Shown here one piece after another: positions 1-6,024 of a DNA stretch of 6,362 nucleotides; the first letter of the stretch is position 1; the number at the start of each line of letters is the position of its first letter. The position numbers and the translations under genes were made by a program. Origin of the DNA: Bdellovibrionales bacterium (GTDB lineage: Bacteria; Bdellovibrionota; Bacteriovoracia; Bacteriovoracales; Bacteriovoracaceae); assembly GCA_005791855.1 (NCBI GenBank), contig SXUH01000249.1, positions 1 to 6,362 of the forward strand. The letters run 5' to 3'. The notes beneath the pieces were generated by a model. The model had not been told where the DNA came from and ran no database searches. It saw only the letters and a program-made list of their open reading frames with translations.

Positions 1-74
1 CGATGATGACAATTTTCATGCTATTCCTGCGTTCTCGATTTGATTTCCTCTTCGGCCCTCCTAGCTTGCGAGGG

Positions 75-986
75 ATGCGAACCACGCTTCTAATTCTTAC
101 ATCACCGCCGGCATCCGGTAAGACCTTTTGGATAAAAGATTTCTCAATTAATTTTGACCCGGAAGATCTCCTGGTGCTCGCTCCACTGCGGGCCCTTGTT
201 AACGAATGCTTAACAAAATGGGAAGGGACCATCGACGTCCGCACGCCGGAGGAGTGGAGCGCTTCTCCCGTCGCGAAGCCCGTGGTGATCTTCGACGAAG
301 CCCACCTCACGTACTACTGGGGAAACACGTTCCGGCAGCGGCTCTGGGAAACTTTCTACGAGGTCTCGCTGACCGCGGAGCTCGTGATCTTCCTCACGGC
401 GACCCTCCCGGAGTGGATGAGGCGAGACATCGAACTCATGGGCCACTTCGATCGGAAGCTCTGGGTGGACTGCGGGAACCAGAGGCTCCGGTTTGCTCCG
501 AAGTCCTACCTCCGATTTCCCGGGAAGACACTGCTCCTGAGCTTTCTGGAGGAAGAGAGGAAGTCCGCCGGATGCACGCTGGTCTTCTGCGCCTACCGGC
601 AGGAGGTCACGGCCGTAGCGGAGCTCCTCCGGAAGAAGGGGAGGTCCGTCCTCACCTGCCTCGGAGGGGAGGCCGCGGAGTTCTCCCGGCGGCTCGCCCT
701 CGTTGGAACCTGCGACTTCATCGTCGCCACCACCGTCCTGAGCCACGGCGTGAACCTCCCGCTCATCCAGCGGGTGGTCCTGCTCTACGAGGTCGGGAAC
801 GAAGACTTCTGGGTGCAGATGGTTGCCAGAGGCGGTCGGTCGGGTGCCGGCTATGAAGTTCTGGCCTTAGAGAAACCACCTGGCATAAAGTGGAACCCGG
901 TGGTGAACTTTTTAAAGATTCTGTGGATAACCCTGAGAATTAAGATTCACTTCTTCCTGAGGCAAGAGTGGTTTTTGAAGGACTAG
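75..986 (+). CDS. Compact DEAD/DEAH-box SF2 helicase-like ATPase upstream of recO
   Basis: Probable ATP-dependent nucleic acid helicase or translocase. Counting from the ATG at 75 (303 aa), the motifs run in SF2 order: Walker A SPPASGKT (10-17), Ia-like APLRAL (36-41), DEAH box (74-77), motif III TAT (108-110), IV-like LVFCAYR (169-175), V-like ATTVLSHGVNLP (218-229) and VI QMVARGGRSG (248-257), whose arginines should contact ATP. Both RecA-like domains are present, but there are no accessory domains and the protein is short for the superfamily. The start is uncertain. The frame stays open to the left edge with ATGs at 3, 6 and 18. I prefer 75 because Walker A then begins right after the first beta-strand, as in minimal helicases, although GAGGG abuts this ATG too closely for an ideal ribosome site. 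The 3' end overlaps recO by 19 nt, which suggests a repair-related role, by context only. The first ~160 and last ~110 bases are AT-richer than the middle. Confidence 0.8.
   Translation: MRTTLLILTSPPASGKTFWIKDFSINFDPEDLLVLAPLRALVNECLTKWEGTIDVRTPEEWSASPVAKPVVIFDEAHLTYYWGNTFRQRLWETFYEVSLTAELVIFLTATLPEWMRRDIELMGHFDRKLWVDCGNQRLRFAPKSYLRFPGKTLLLSFLEEERKSAGCTLVFCAYRQEVTAVAELLRKKGRSVLTCLGGEAAEFSRRLALVGTCDFIVATTVLSHGVNLPLIQRVVLLYEVGNEDFWVQMVARGGRSGAGYEVLALEKPPGIKWNPVVNFLKILWITLRIKIHFFLRQEWFLKD
958..962 (+). promoter_or_regulatory. Ribosome binding site of recO inside the helicase gene
   Basis: TGAGG lies 5 nt before the GTG at 968, within the helicase coding sequence. It supports GTG as the recO start and fits translational coupling across the 19-nt overlap. 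Confidence 0.6.
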
Positions 987-1750
987 TCATTCACAAGGTT
1001 CCCTACAAGGACCGGGATCTGATCGTGAAGCTCCTCATGAGGAACGGCCTCGTGGGAAGCTTCTACGTCTACGGAGGGCAGGGGGGCGGGAAGCACCACA
1101 AGCCGACGGTCTTCGAGCTCGGGGCGATGATGAAGGTCCTAGTCAGGGACCAGAAGTCCCAGCGGATCGAAGCCTCCGAACTCATGGTCTGCGCCGAGCA
1201 CCAGCGCCTCTGGGTCGGGGACCACATCCGCTACGACGTCCACGCCTACTACCTCGTCTGCCTCTACTTCGAGGTCCTGCAGAAGTTCTCCATCCCGTAC
1301 CAGTTCGGCACCAGCGACTACCAGAACGAAGACCACAGCGGGATCTTCTCCGTGCTCAGCAACGCCCTCTTCTACATCGAAGACGCCCTCGCGAAGAAGC
1401 GGTTCGAAGCCCAGCAGCACCTCACCCTCTTCCTCGTGAAGCTCCTCTTCCACCTCGGGATCATGCCCGACACGGACACCTGCAGCTACTGCGGCACGGG
1501 CCTCCTGGAGAGCGAGGTGGTCCACTTCCTCCCGGCGAGCGGCCAGTTCTCCTGTGGCCAGTGCAGCCAGGGGGAGAACGACAAGGGCTTCCTCCTCCGG
1601 ATCAAGAAGGGCTACCAGACGAAGTACCAGGACTACGAGCTCTTCAAGGGAACGAACTTCTCCGAGGCCGACAAGCTCATCCAGTACTTCTGCCACCAGT
1701 ACCACTTGAGGCCCGTGGAGCTCAAGGCCTACTCACTTCTTTTTAAGTGA
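968..1750 (+). CDS. recO: DNA repair protein RecO
   Basis: RecO is the recombination mediator of the RecFOR pathway: it binds SSB-coated single-stranded DNA, anneals strands and, with RecR, loads RecA at gaps. The 260-aa product is close to the usual size of about 240-250. The N-terminus (FEGLVIHKVPYKDRDLIVKL) fits the RecO OB-fold opening. The middle is helical. Near residues 175-200 there are two cysteine pairs (CSYC and CGQC), which fit the RecO zinc finger. I start it at GTG 968 because TGAGG lies 5 nt upstream and this gives the expected first strand. It overlaps the helicase by 19 nt, so the two are likely one operon. Its last 18 bases also overlap the end of convergent gmhB. Codon use is strongly C/G-ending through the body and relaxes in the last few codons. 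Confidence 0.9.
   Translation: MVFEGLVIHKVPYKDRDLIVKLLMRNGLVGSFYVYGGQGGGKHHKPTVFELGAMMKVLVRDQKSQRIEASELMVCAEHQRLWVGDHIRYDVHAYYLVCLYFEVLQKFSIPYQFGTSDYQNEDHSGIFSVLSNALFYIEDALAKKRFEAQQHLTLFLVKLLFHLGIMPDTDTCSYCGTGLLESEVVHFLPASGQFSCGQCSQGENDKGFLLRIKKGYQTKYQDYELFKGTNFSEADKLIQYFCHQYHLRPVELKAYSLLFK
1733..1750. repeat. Palindrome holding both stop codons of convergent recO and gmhB
   Basis: TCACTT at 1733-1738 and AAGTGA at 1745-1750 form a 6-bp inverted repeat around CTTTTT. The right arm ends in the recO TGA. The left arm, read on the minus strand, ends in the gmhB TGA. The stem is too short and AT-rich to be a convincing bidirectional terminator. Confidence 0.7.
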
Positions 1751-2248
1751 CTCCGCGAACTCCAGGAGCGTCTTGAACGCCGGGTACCCGTCCCGCGCCG
1801 GCGTCCGCACCAGGAGCCCCGTGATCCCGGCGTTCTTCCCGGACTCGGCGTCGATGGCCTTGTCGCCGATCATGTACGACTGGTCCTTGCTCAGATGGTA
1901 CTTGTCGATGAGGAGCTGGATCATCTTCCCCGAGGGCTTGCGGCAGTCGCAGTTCTCGTCCGGAGAGTGGGGGCAGACGGCGAAGTCCTTGAACGGCTCG
2001 AGCTTCTCCTCCCGCAGGTCGTTCTGGAGCTGCCGGTGGATGGTGTGGACGGACTCGAGGGAGAAGTAGCCGCGGCCCACGCCCGACTGGTTGGTGACGA
2101 CGAAGAGGTCGAAGCCCAGCTCCTGGAGGAGGCGCAGGGCCCGCAGGGTGTCCGGGAAGTACTCGATGTCTTCCACTCGGGAGAGGTAGTTCTTGTCGAG
2201 GATCAACGTCCCGTCCCGGTCCAGGAAGACCGCTTTCCGCGTTTTAAT
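1733..2248 (-). CDS. gmhB: D-glycero-beta-D-manno-heptose-1,7-bisphosphate 7-phosphatase (HAD family), probable ATT start
   Basis: GmhB removes the C7 phosphate of heptose 1,7-bisphosphate on the way to ADP-heptose, the sugar donor for the LPS inner core; it is cytoplasmic. With a start at 2248 the product is 171 aa, near the family length of 180-190. HAD motif I is DRDGT (10-14; nucleophile D10, acid/base D12), motif II VTNQSGVGRG (51-60), a CxH...CxC zinc loop C92/H94/C100/C102, Lys-Pro of motif III (104-105), and motif IV GDKAID (128-133). The related histidinol-phosphatase HisB-N has a similar layout, so the substrate is inferred; the msbA neighbour favours GmhB. The start is the oddity. 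A TAA lies just upstream (2249-2251), and the first standard start, TTG 2206, would delete the whole DxD motif. ATT at 2248 has GGAGG 8 nt upstream and yields a normal N-terminus (KTRKAVFLDRDGT). An ATG-to-ATT change or sequencing error would look identical. Confidence 0.85.
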   Translation of the reverse strand: MKTRKAVFLDRDGTLILDKNYLSRVEDIEYFPDTLRALRLLQELGFDLFVVTNQSGVGRGYFSLESVHTIHRQLQNDLREEKLEPFKDFAVCPHSPDENCDCRKPSGKMIQLLIDKYHLSKDQSYMIGDKAIDAESGKNAGITGLLVRTPARDGYPAFKTLLEFAESLKKK

Positions 2249-2256
2249 TTACTTAG

Positions 2257-2261
2257 CCTCC
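2257..2261 (-). promoter_or_regulatory. Shine-Dalgarno site that fixes the gmhB ATT start
   Basis: On the minus strand GGAGG is followed by ctaagtaa (8 nt) and then ATT at 2248-2246. No comparable site precedes TTG 2206. This site and the catalytic motif just downstream are the basis for the ATT call. Confidence 0.6.
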
Positions 2262-2282
2262 GTTAAAGCTTAAGATCGTCTC

Positions 2283-3995
2283 ATGCTGAGTGTGCTTAAG
2301 CTAATGTTCCCATACCTCCGTCCCTTTTGGAAAGAAGCCATCGTGGCCGCCCTCCTGGCGCTGCCGCTGGCGGGGATCAAGGCCTACGAAGCTTATCTGG
2401 TAAAGGACATCTTCGACAAGGGCTTCGCGGCCGGGTCGAGCTTCGAGGACGCGCGGAACCTCGCCCTGATCCTCATCGGCCTCGGCGTCCTGAACTACCC
2501 GCTGCGGTTCTTCCACTACTTCGGCCTGCGGCAGGTGGTGGACAAGTCCACGCGGCAGATCCGCTCGCAGATCTACTCGAAGTTCCAGAAGCTCCCGGCG
2601 AAGTACTTCTCCCAGCAGAAGCAGGGGAACCTCATCTCCACCATCATGAGCGACACCCAGGTCTTCTCCGAGGCCTTCAAGAACTCCCTCGAGGTCATCC
2701 GGGAGCCGATCACCGCGGTCTCCCTCCTCGGCGTCGCGTTCTACCACGACTGGCAGCTCACCCTCATCATCTTCGCCACCGCGCCGCTGTTCATCCTCAT
2801 CTTCAGCGTCTCCGGGAAGCGGATCCGGAAGTACGTCGGCCGGGCCCAGCAGGACAGCGCGGAGATGACCCACATCGTGAGCGAAGCCCTGAGCGGCCAG
2901 AAGATCATCAAGGCCTTCGGCCTCCGCGAGTACATCGTCTCCCGCTTCGAGAAGTCCCAGGCGTCGCTGCTCGCCAACAAGCGGAAGAGCAACTCCGCCG
3001 AGGAGCACTCCCATCCCCTGATCGAACTGGTCGGGTCCCTGGCCTTCGGGGGCGTGATCATCTTCGCCCACCACCGGATCTCCACCGGCGAGCTCACCAC
3101 GGGGGGCTTCATCTCCTTCGTGGCCGCGCTGGCGATGTTCATGGATCCGGTCCGGAAGTTCAGCAAGGCCAATGCCAAGCTCAACCAGGCCAAGGCCGCG
3201 GCCACGCGGATCTTCGCCCTCCTCGAGGTGAAGGAAGAACCGGAGGCCGACGTGGAGGAGCTCCGGGGCTTCGAAGCGACCATCGAATTCCGGAACGTCA
3301 CCTTCTCCTACGGGGAAGGGAACGTCCTGAAGAACTTCAATCTCGTCATCAATAAGGGAGAGAAGGTCGGACTGGTTGGCCTCTCCGGGTCCGGGAAGTC
3401 CACCGTGGTGAGCCTCCTCCTTCGGCTCTACGAGGTGACGAACGGGGAGATCCTCATCGACGGGAAGAACATCAACAGGTACTCCCTCGTCTCCGTCCGG
3501 AAGCTCTTCGGCCTCGTGAGCCAGGACATCTTCCTCTTCAACGATTCGGTGAGAGAGAATCTCACCACTGGCGACACCCATTCCGAGGAAGAGCTCCGGC
3601 ACGCGCTGGAGATCTCCTACGCCTGGGACTTCATCAAAGACCTTCCGGCCCAGCTCGAGACCTCCATCGGTGACCGCGGCGTGCGCCTCTCCGGAGGGCA
3701 GAGCCAGCGCCTGACCATCGCCCGCGCCTTCCTCAAGAACCGGGACGTGCTCCTCTTCGACGAAGCGACTTCGGCACTAGATAACGAGTCGGAGAAGATC
3801 GTCCAGGCGGCCCTCGAGAGGGTCGCTGGACACAAGACGGTGGTCGCCGTGGCGCACCGGCTCTCCACGCTCAAGGAGTTCAACAGGATCGTGGTGATGA
3901 AGGACGGGCAGAAGGTCGAAGAGGGGAGTCACCGGGAGCTGATGGAGAGGACCGGAGAGTACCGGAAATTGTTCGAACTTTCGCAGAGGGAATGA
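2283..3995 (+). CDS. msbA: MsbA-family lipid A/LPS flippase: ABC transporter with fused permease and ATPase
   Basis: Half-transporter that works as a homodimer in the inner membrane. MsbA flips lipid A-core from the cytoplasmic to the periplasmic leaflet using ATP. At 570 aa it matches the family (about 580). The N-terminal ABC exporter domain (about 1-320) has roughly six hydrophobic segments, near 18-38, 58-80, 137-155, 158-178, 247-265 and 272-290. The nucleotide-binding domain has A-loop Tyr343, Walker A GLSGSGKST (366-374), Q-loop Gln414, signature LSGGQSQR (469-476), Walker B VLLFDEATSALD (489-500, catalytic Glu494) and H-loop His525, all intact. Start: ATG 2283, the first in frame after a TAA at 2271; ATG 2304 is possible. 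Neither has a strong ribosome site. It diverges from gmhB across 34 bp. Another lipid or drug exporter of the same fold cannot be excluded by motifs, but the LPS neighbour supports MsbA. Confidence 0.85.
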   Translation: MLSVLKLMFPYLRPFWKEAIVAALLALPLAGIKAYEAYLVKDIFDKGFAAGSSFEDARNLALILIGLGVLNYPLRFFHYFGLRQVVDKSTRQIRSQIYSKFQKLPAKYFSQQKQGNLISTIMSDTQVFSEAFKNSLEVIREPITAVSLLGVAFYHDWQLTLIIFATAPLFILIFSVSGKRIRKYVGRAQQDSAEMTHIVSEALSGQKIIKAFGLREYIVSRFEKSQASLLANKRKSNSAEEHSHPLIELVGSLAFGGVIIFAHHRISTGELTTGGFISFVAALAMFMDPVRKFSKANAKLNQAKAAATRIFALLEVKEEPEADVEELRGFEATIEFRNVTFSYGEGNVLKNFNLVINKGEKVGLVGLSGSGKSTVVSLLLRLYEVTNGEILIDGKNINRYSLVSVRKLFGLVSQDIFLFNDSVRENLTTGDTHSEEELRHALEISYAWDFIKDLPAQLETSIGDRGVRLSGGQSQRLTIARAFLKNRDVLLFDEATSALDNESEKIVQAALERVAGHKTVVAVAHRLSTLKEFNRIVVMKDGQKVEEGSHRELMERTGEYRKLFELSQRE

Positions 3996-4091
3996 CGTCG
4001 GCTCGTCGAGAGTCTCGGAGCAACGGTCCAGGCATGAACCTGCTGCTCGACCGAGGTACGAAGGCCCGCTGGTATCACAAGGGCCCCATGG

Positions 4092-4110
4092 TGGTACCTT
4101 CCGTGTACCA
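4092..4110. repeat. Inverted repeat TGGTAC-N7-GTACCA
   Basis: Perfect 6-bp arms with a 7-nt spacer, 88 bp before the first exported-protein gene. The same arms with a 6-nt spacer recur at 6038-6055 after the second gene. A regulator binding site or RNA stem are both possible. Confidence 0.5.
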
Positions 4111-4129
4111 GTTTAGTACCTCCCACCGG

Positions 4130-4158
4130 TTGATTCCTATCCCGTAAAGCGGTATTCA
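4130..4158 (+). promoter_or_regulatory. Weak sigma70-like promoter candidate for the exported-protein unit
   Basis: TTGATT (4130-4135) and TATTCA (4153-4158) are spaced 17 nt. The -35 matches 4 of 6 consensus bases and the -10 only 3 of 6. Transcription would start near 4165, giving a leader of about 33 nt. If this is the real promoter, the dyads upstream of it act as DNA, not RNA. Confidence 0.2.
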
Positions 4159-4197
4159 CTTCGCAGGAAGCCTCCGAGCTTTCAAGAGGAGTGAGAT

Positions 4198-5025
4198 ATG
4201 AGAATGAAGTTCAGAAGATACTTAGCAGTGACGATGCTCAGCGGACTGGTCAGCCAGGCCTGGGCCCAGCACCGGGAGACGATGCCCGCCCGAGCGGAGG
4301 CGACGTCGGCCGTCGACCTCAAACCCGTCTTGCTTGTGCAGGAAGGAATGGACGGCTCGCGCACCGGCGTGACCTTCGCGGAGGCGCTGGAACACTGCGA
4401 ACGATCCAAGCTCCTCTTCCGGAAGAGATACTACTTTGTCTTCTGCCGCTTCCTCGGGAAGAACTGGGAAGAGATCCGGGAAGAAACCCGCTTCCGCACG
4501 GACAACCAGTTCATGGGATACTCCACGAACTCCGGAAGCTCGACGAGAGCCGTCTACGGTCGGGTCTCCGGAGCCTCCGCCGAGTCGAGGAGATCCGCGG
4601 CCGCCCTCGGCAGCCGGTACGGTGGCCGGAGCCGGGAGCGGGAGAGTTCGAGAAGTGGGAGCAGCGACGTCACCAGCAGTACCGACAGCTCCTCCCAGTA
4701 CTACAGCCAGGAGCCGGTGCTCGTGGAGGTCTCCGTTCCCTACACCCACGTCTACTCAGTTTCACAGAAGGTCTACGGTTACGAGGTGCTGGGAATGGGG
4801 GACCTGAGCCAACCCTTCCCCTGGAGCCGGCTGGTGACTTCCCTGGACCTCGCCCCGGAGTTGCCGGGGGAACTCTTCGCTTCGGAGCGCGAGGCACGGA
4901 TCGAGTGCGAGCGCACGCGACTCCTGAGCTCGGACCGCTTCGCCATGTACCGGACGAAGTGCGAAGTCCACCCCCAGGGTCAGAAGTTTTACTATGAGAT
5001 CGTCACCCAAAACCCCTTACTCTAA
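4198..5025 (+). CDS. Exported protein of unknown function with a duplicated cysteine motif
   Basis: I do not recognise this 275-aa protein. It begins with a Sec signal peptide: basic residues to 7, hydrophobic YLAVTMLSGLVSQAWA, and likely signal peptidase I cleavage after AWA (residue 23), so it should be periplasmic or secreted. Residues 62-78 and 232-248 align without gaps on E-A-x3-C-E-R-[ST]-[KR]-L-L-x3-R-[YF]: 8 of 17 identical and 3 conservative. A second cysteine follows each copy (C67/C83 and C237/C255), so each may form a disulfide-bonded module. Between them, residues 111-171 are Ser/Arg-rich low complexity, then a strand-like stretch (173-200). ATG 4198 has GAGGAG 6 nt upstream. 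It is first in a two-gene unit, 21 bp before the next exported protein. Coding character and signal peptide make the gene itself secure; function is open. Confidence 0.8.
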   Translation: MRMKFRRYLAVTMLSGLVSQAWAQHRETMPARAEATSAVDLKPVLLVQEGMDGSRTGVTFAEALEHCERSKLLFRKRYYFVFCRFLGKNWEEIREETRFRTDNQFMGYSTNSGSSTRAVYGRVSGASAESRRSAAALGSRYGGRSRERESSRSGSSDVTSSTDSSSQYYSQEPVLVEVSVPYTHVYSVSQKVYGYEVLGMGDLSQPFPWSRLVTSLDLAPELPGELFASEREARIECERTRLLSSDRFAMYRTKCEVHPQGQKFYYEIVTQNPLL

Positions 5026-5033
5026 ATCCCTCT

Positions 5034-5039
5034 AAGGAG
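5034..5039 (+). promoter_or_regulatory. Ribosome binding site of the second exported-protein gene
   Basis: AAGGAG lies 7 nt before ATG 5047 in the 21-bp gap after the previous stop. It fixes the start and shows there is no room for a separate promoter. Confidence 0.7.
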
Positions 5040-5046
5040 CCTCCAC

Positions 5047-6015
5047 ATGCGAACCCTTAAGTGCTTCAGCCTCGTCATCGCTCTGCTCGCGGCAATCCCC
5101 TCGGTTAACCTCGCCCAAGCCCAAGACTCGGCCGGGTGGACCCACGCGGGGATCTACAGCGCGCAGATGGACCAGACCTACCTCATCGGACCGAGGTTCA
5201 CCGTTCCCGTCGGGGATTCCTACGCCATGGGTTGGAAGCTCCGGATGTCTCGGATCTCCTCCAATGGAAGCGAAGTCATCTTCGACGCTCACACCACATC
5301 CCCTGGCTTCCGGAAGATTCTCTCCACCGCGAGTGAGTCGGTCTCCACCCGCATCTATGCGAAGATCGAAACCTGTGACGGCGTTAGCGTGGATCGACCG
5401 ACCCTCGACCTAGAAAAGGCTTCTCTGGGAGACCTCGTGGGTGCTGTCCGGGACTTCGATTTCACGGAGTACCTCCTCTGTACCTTTAAGGTCACCCGAA
5501 TCGTTCACTCGGACGACGCGGTAGGTGGAGTTCAGGTTCTAAGCGGAAGCGATGAGACGGTCATCAAGATCCAGAGCACCGGCATCCTGGACCTACGGTG
5601 GAGGTCCTACACCTACCACAAGCAGTACATGACGATTTCCTACGCGCCGATCAAAGCCGATCCCACCACTTCTTACAAGGCTCAGGACGCCGCCGAAGAC
5701 TTCGCGAGCATCGTTCAGGACTTCGGAAACACCCTTCTCCTCGCGCAAGCCGCTGCGAATCCGAAGGCCGTGAAGTTCGCCGTGGTGAACTCCTGGCTGG
5801 GCAGAAACCGAACCCGGATAAATCAGAGTCTCAAGGCCATCGCCGAGAACTTCCCAACGGCGAGCCTCATCCAGAAGATCTCCATCCACCAACGGATCGT
5901 CCAGGCCTACAACCAGGTGAGCTCGATCGAAGCCAAGATCGCCAGCACCCAACTCGATAGCTTCTTCGACAGCGAAGCCCAGAGCTATCTCTCGCCGGTG
6001 AGGAACCTCAAGTAG
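5047..6015 (+). CDS. Exported protein of unknown function, second gene of the unit
   Basis: I do not recognise this 322-aa protein. Its N-terminus is a Sec signal peptide (MRTLKC, then hydrophobic FSLVIALLAAIPSV, with cleavage likely after AQA at residue 25). The mature protein has two parts. Residues 26 to about 205 alternate polar and hydrophobic residues in a beta-rich pattern, with two cysteines (C110, C145) that could pair in the periplasm. Residues about 210-305 look alpha-helical, Ala/Gln/Ser-rich, with no membrane segment. No lipobox follows the signal, so it is probably soluble. The start is set by AAGGAG 7 nt upstream. It is 21 bp from the preceding exported protein and surely co-transcribed, so the two may act together. 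A long hairpin begins 9 nt after its TAG stop. Codon use is slightly less strict than in recO or msbA. Confidence 0.8.
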   Translation: MRTLKCFSLVIALLAAIPSVNLAQAQDSAGWTHAGIYSAQMDQTYLIGPRFTVPVGDSYAMGWKLRMSRISSNGSEVIFDAHTTSPGFRKILSTASESVSTRIYAKIETCDGVSVDRPTLDLEKASLGDLVGAVRDFDFTEYLLCTFKVTRIVHSDDAVGGVQVLSGSDETVIKIQSTGILDLRWRSYTYHKQYMTISYAPIKADPTTSYKAQDAAEDFASIVQDFGNTLLLAQAAANPKAVKFAVVNSWLGRNRTRINQSLKAIAENFPTASLIQKISIHQRIVQAYNQVSSIEAKIASTQLDSFFDSEAQSYLSPVRNLK

Positions 6016-6024
6016 GAAGAACGT

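Larger units (their letters stand above)
3996..4197 (+). other. Intergenic leader region with several competing inverted repeats
   Basis: These 202 nt between msbA and the exported-protein unit are dense in dyads. CTCGTCGAG (4002-4010) can pair with CTCGACCGAG (4046-4055), 9 bp with one bulge. GGTAC (4055-4059) and GGCCC (4063-4067) can pair with GTACC (4094-4098) and GGGCC (4081-4085). GGTATCAC (4071-4078) can pair with GTGGTACC (4091-4098) with one G-U. TGGTAC (4092-4097) can pair with GTACCA (4105-4110). The last three use the same bases, so they exclude each other. There is no T-run for an msbA terminator. The region could be a structured 5' leader, an operator, or both. I do not recognise a known riboswitch. 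Confidence 0.4.

Noticed and set aside
206..856. 216-codon frame inside the helicase gene
   Set aside because: The helicase frame has ordered SF2 motifs. This one is Arg/Gly/Pro-rich and has none.
1733..2206. gmhB starting at TTG 2206
   Set aside because: It would remove the DRDGT catalytic motif, and no ribosome site precedes it.
2267..2300. Repeated GCTTAAG beside the msbA start
   Set aside because: Two 7-base copies 27 bp apart in an AT-rich stretch are too short to tell from chance, and one lies in the msbA coding sequence.
2327..3355. 342-codon open frame on the plus strand inside msbA
   Set aside because: Out-of-frame reading of msbA giving a Pro/Arg/Gly/His-rich sequence with no motifs, a by-product of high GC.
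2301..3602. 433-codon open frame antisense to msbA
   Set aside because: It lies opposite an intact ABC transporter with all motifs. Its product is a low-complexity string of Glu, Leu, Asp and Gly, as expected from the complement of C/G-ending codons.
4124..4145. T-arm-like sequence CCGGTTGATTCC suggesting a tRNA
   Set aside because: The flanking bases do not form a T-stem, and no acceptor, anticodon or CCA end can be placed around it.
3929..4159. 76-codon minus-strand frame over the msbA end and the leader
   Set aside because: Half of it is antisense to msbA, the product has no recognisable pattern, and its frame follows the complement of msbA codons.
4191..4997. 268-codon plus frame overlapping the first exported-protein gene
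   Set aside because: The frame starting at 4198 has the better spaced ribosome site and a clear signal peptide. This one yields an Arg/Pro/Gly-rich product typical of a shifted frame.
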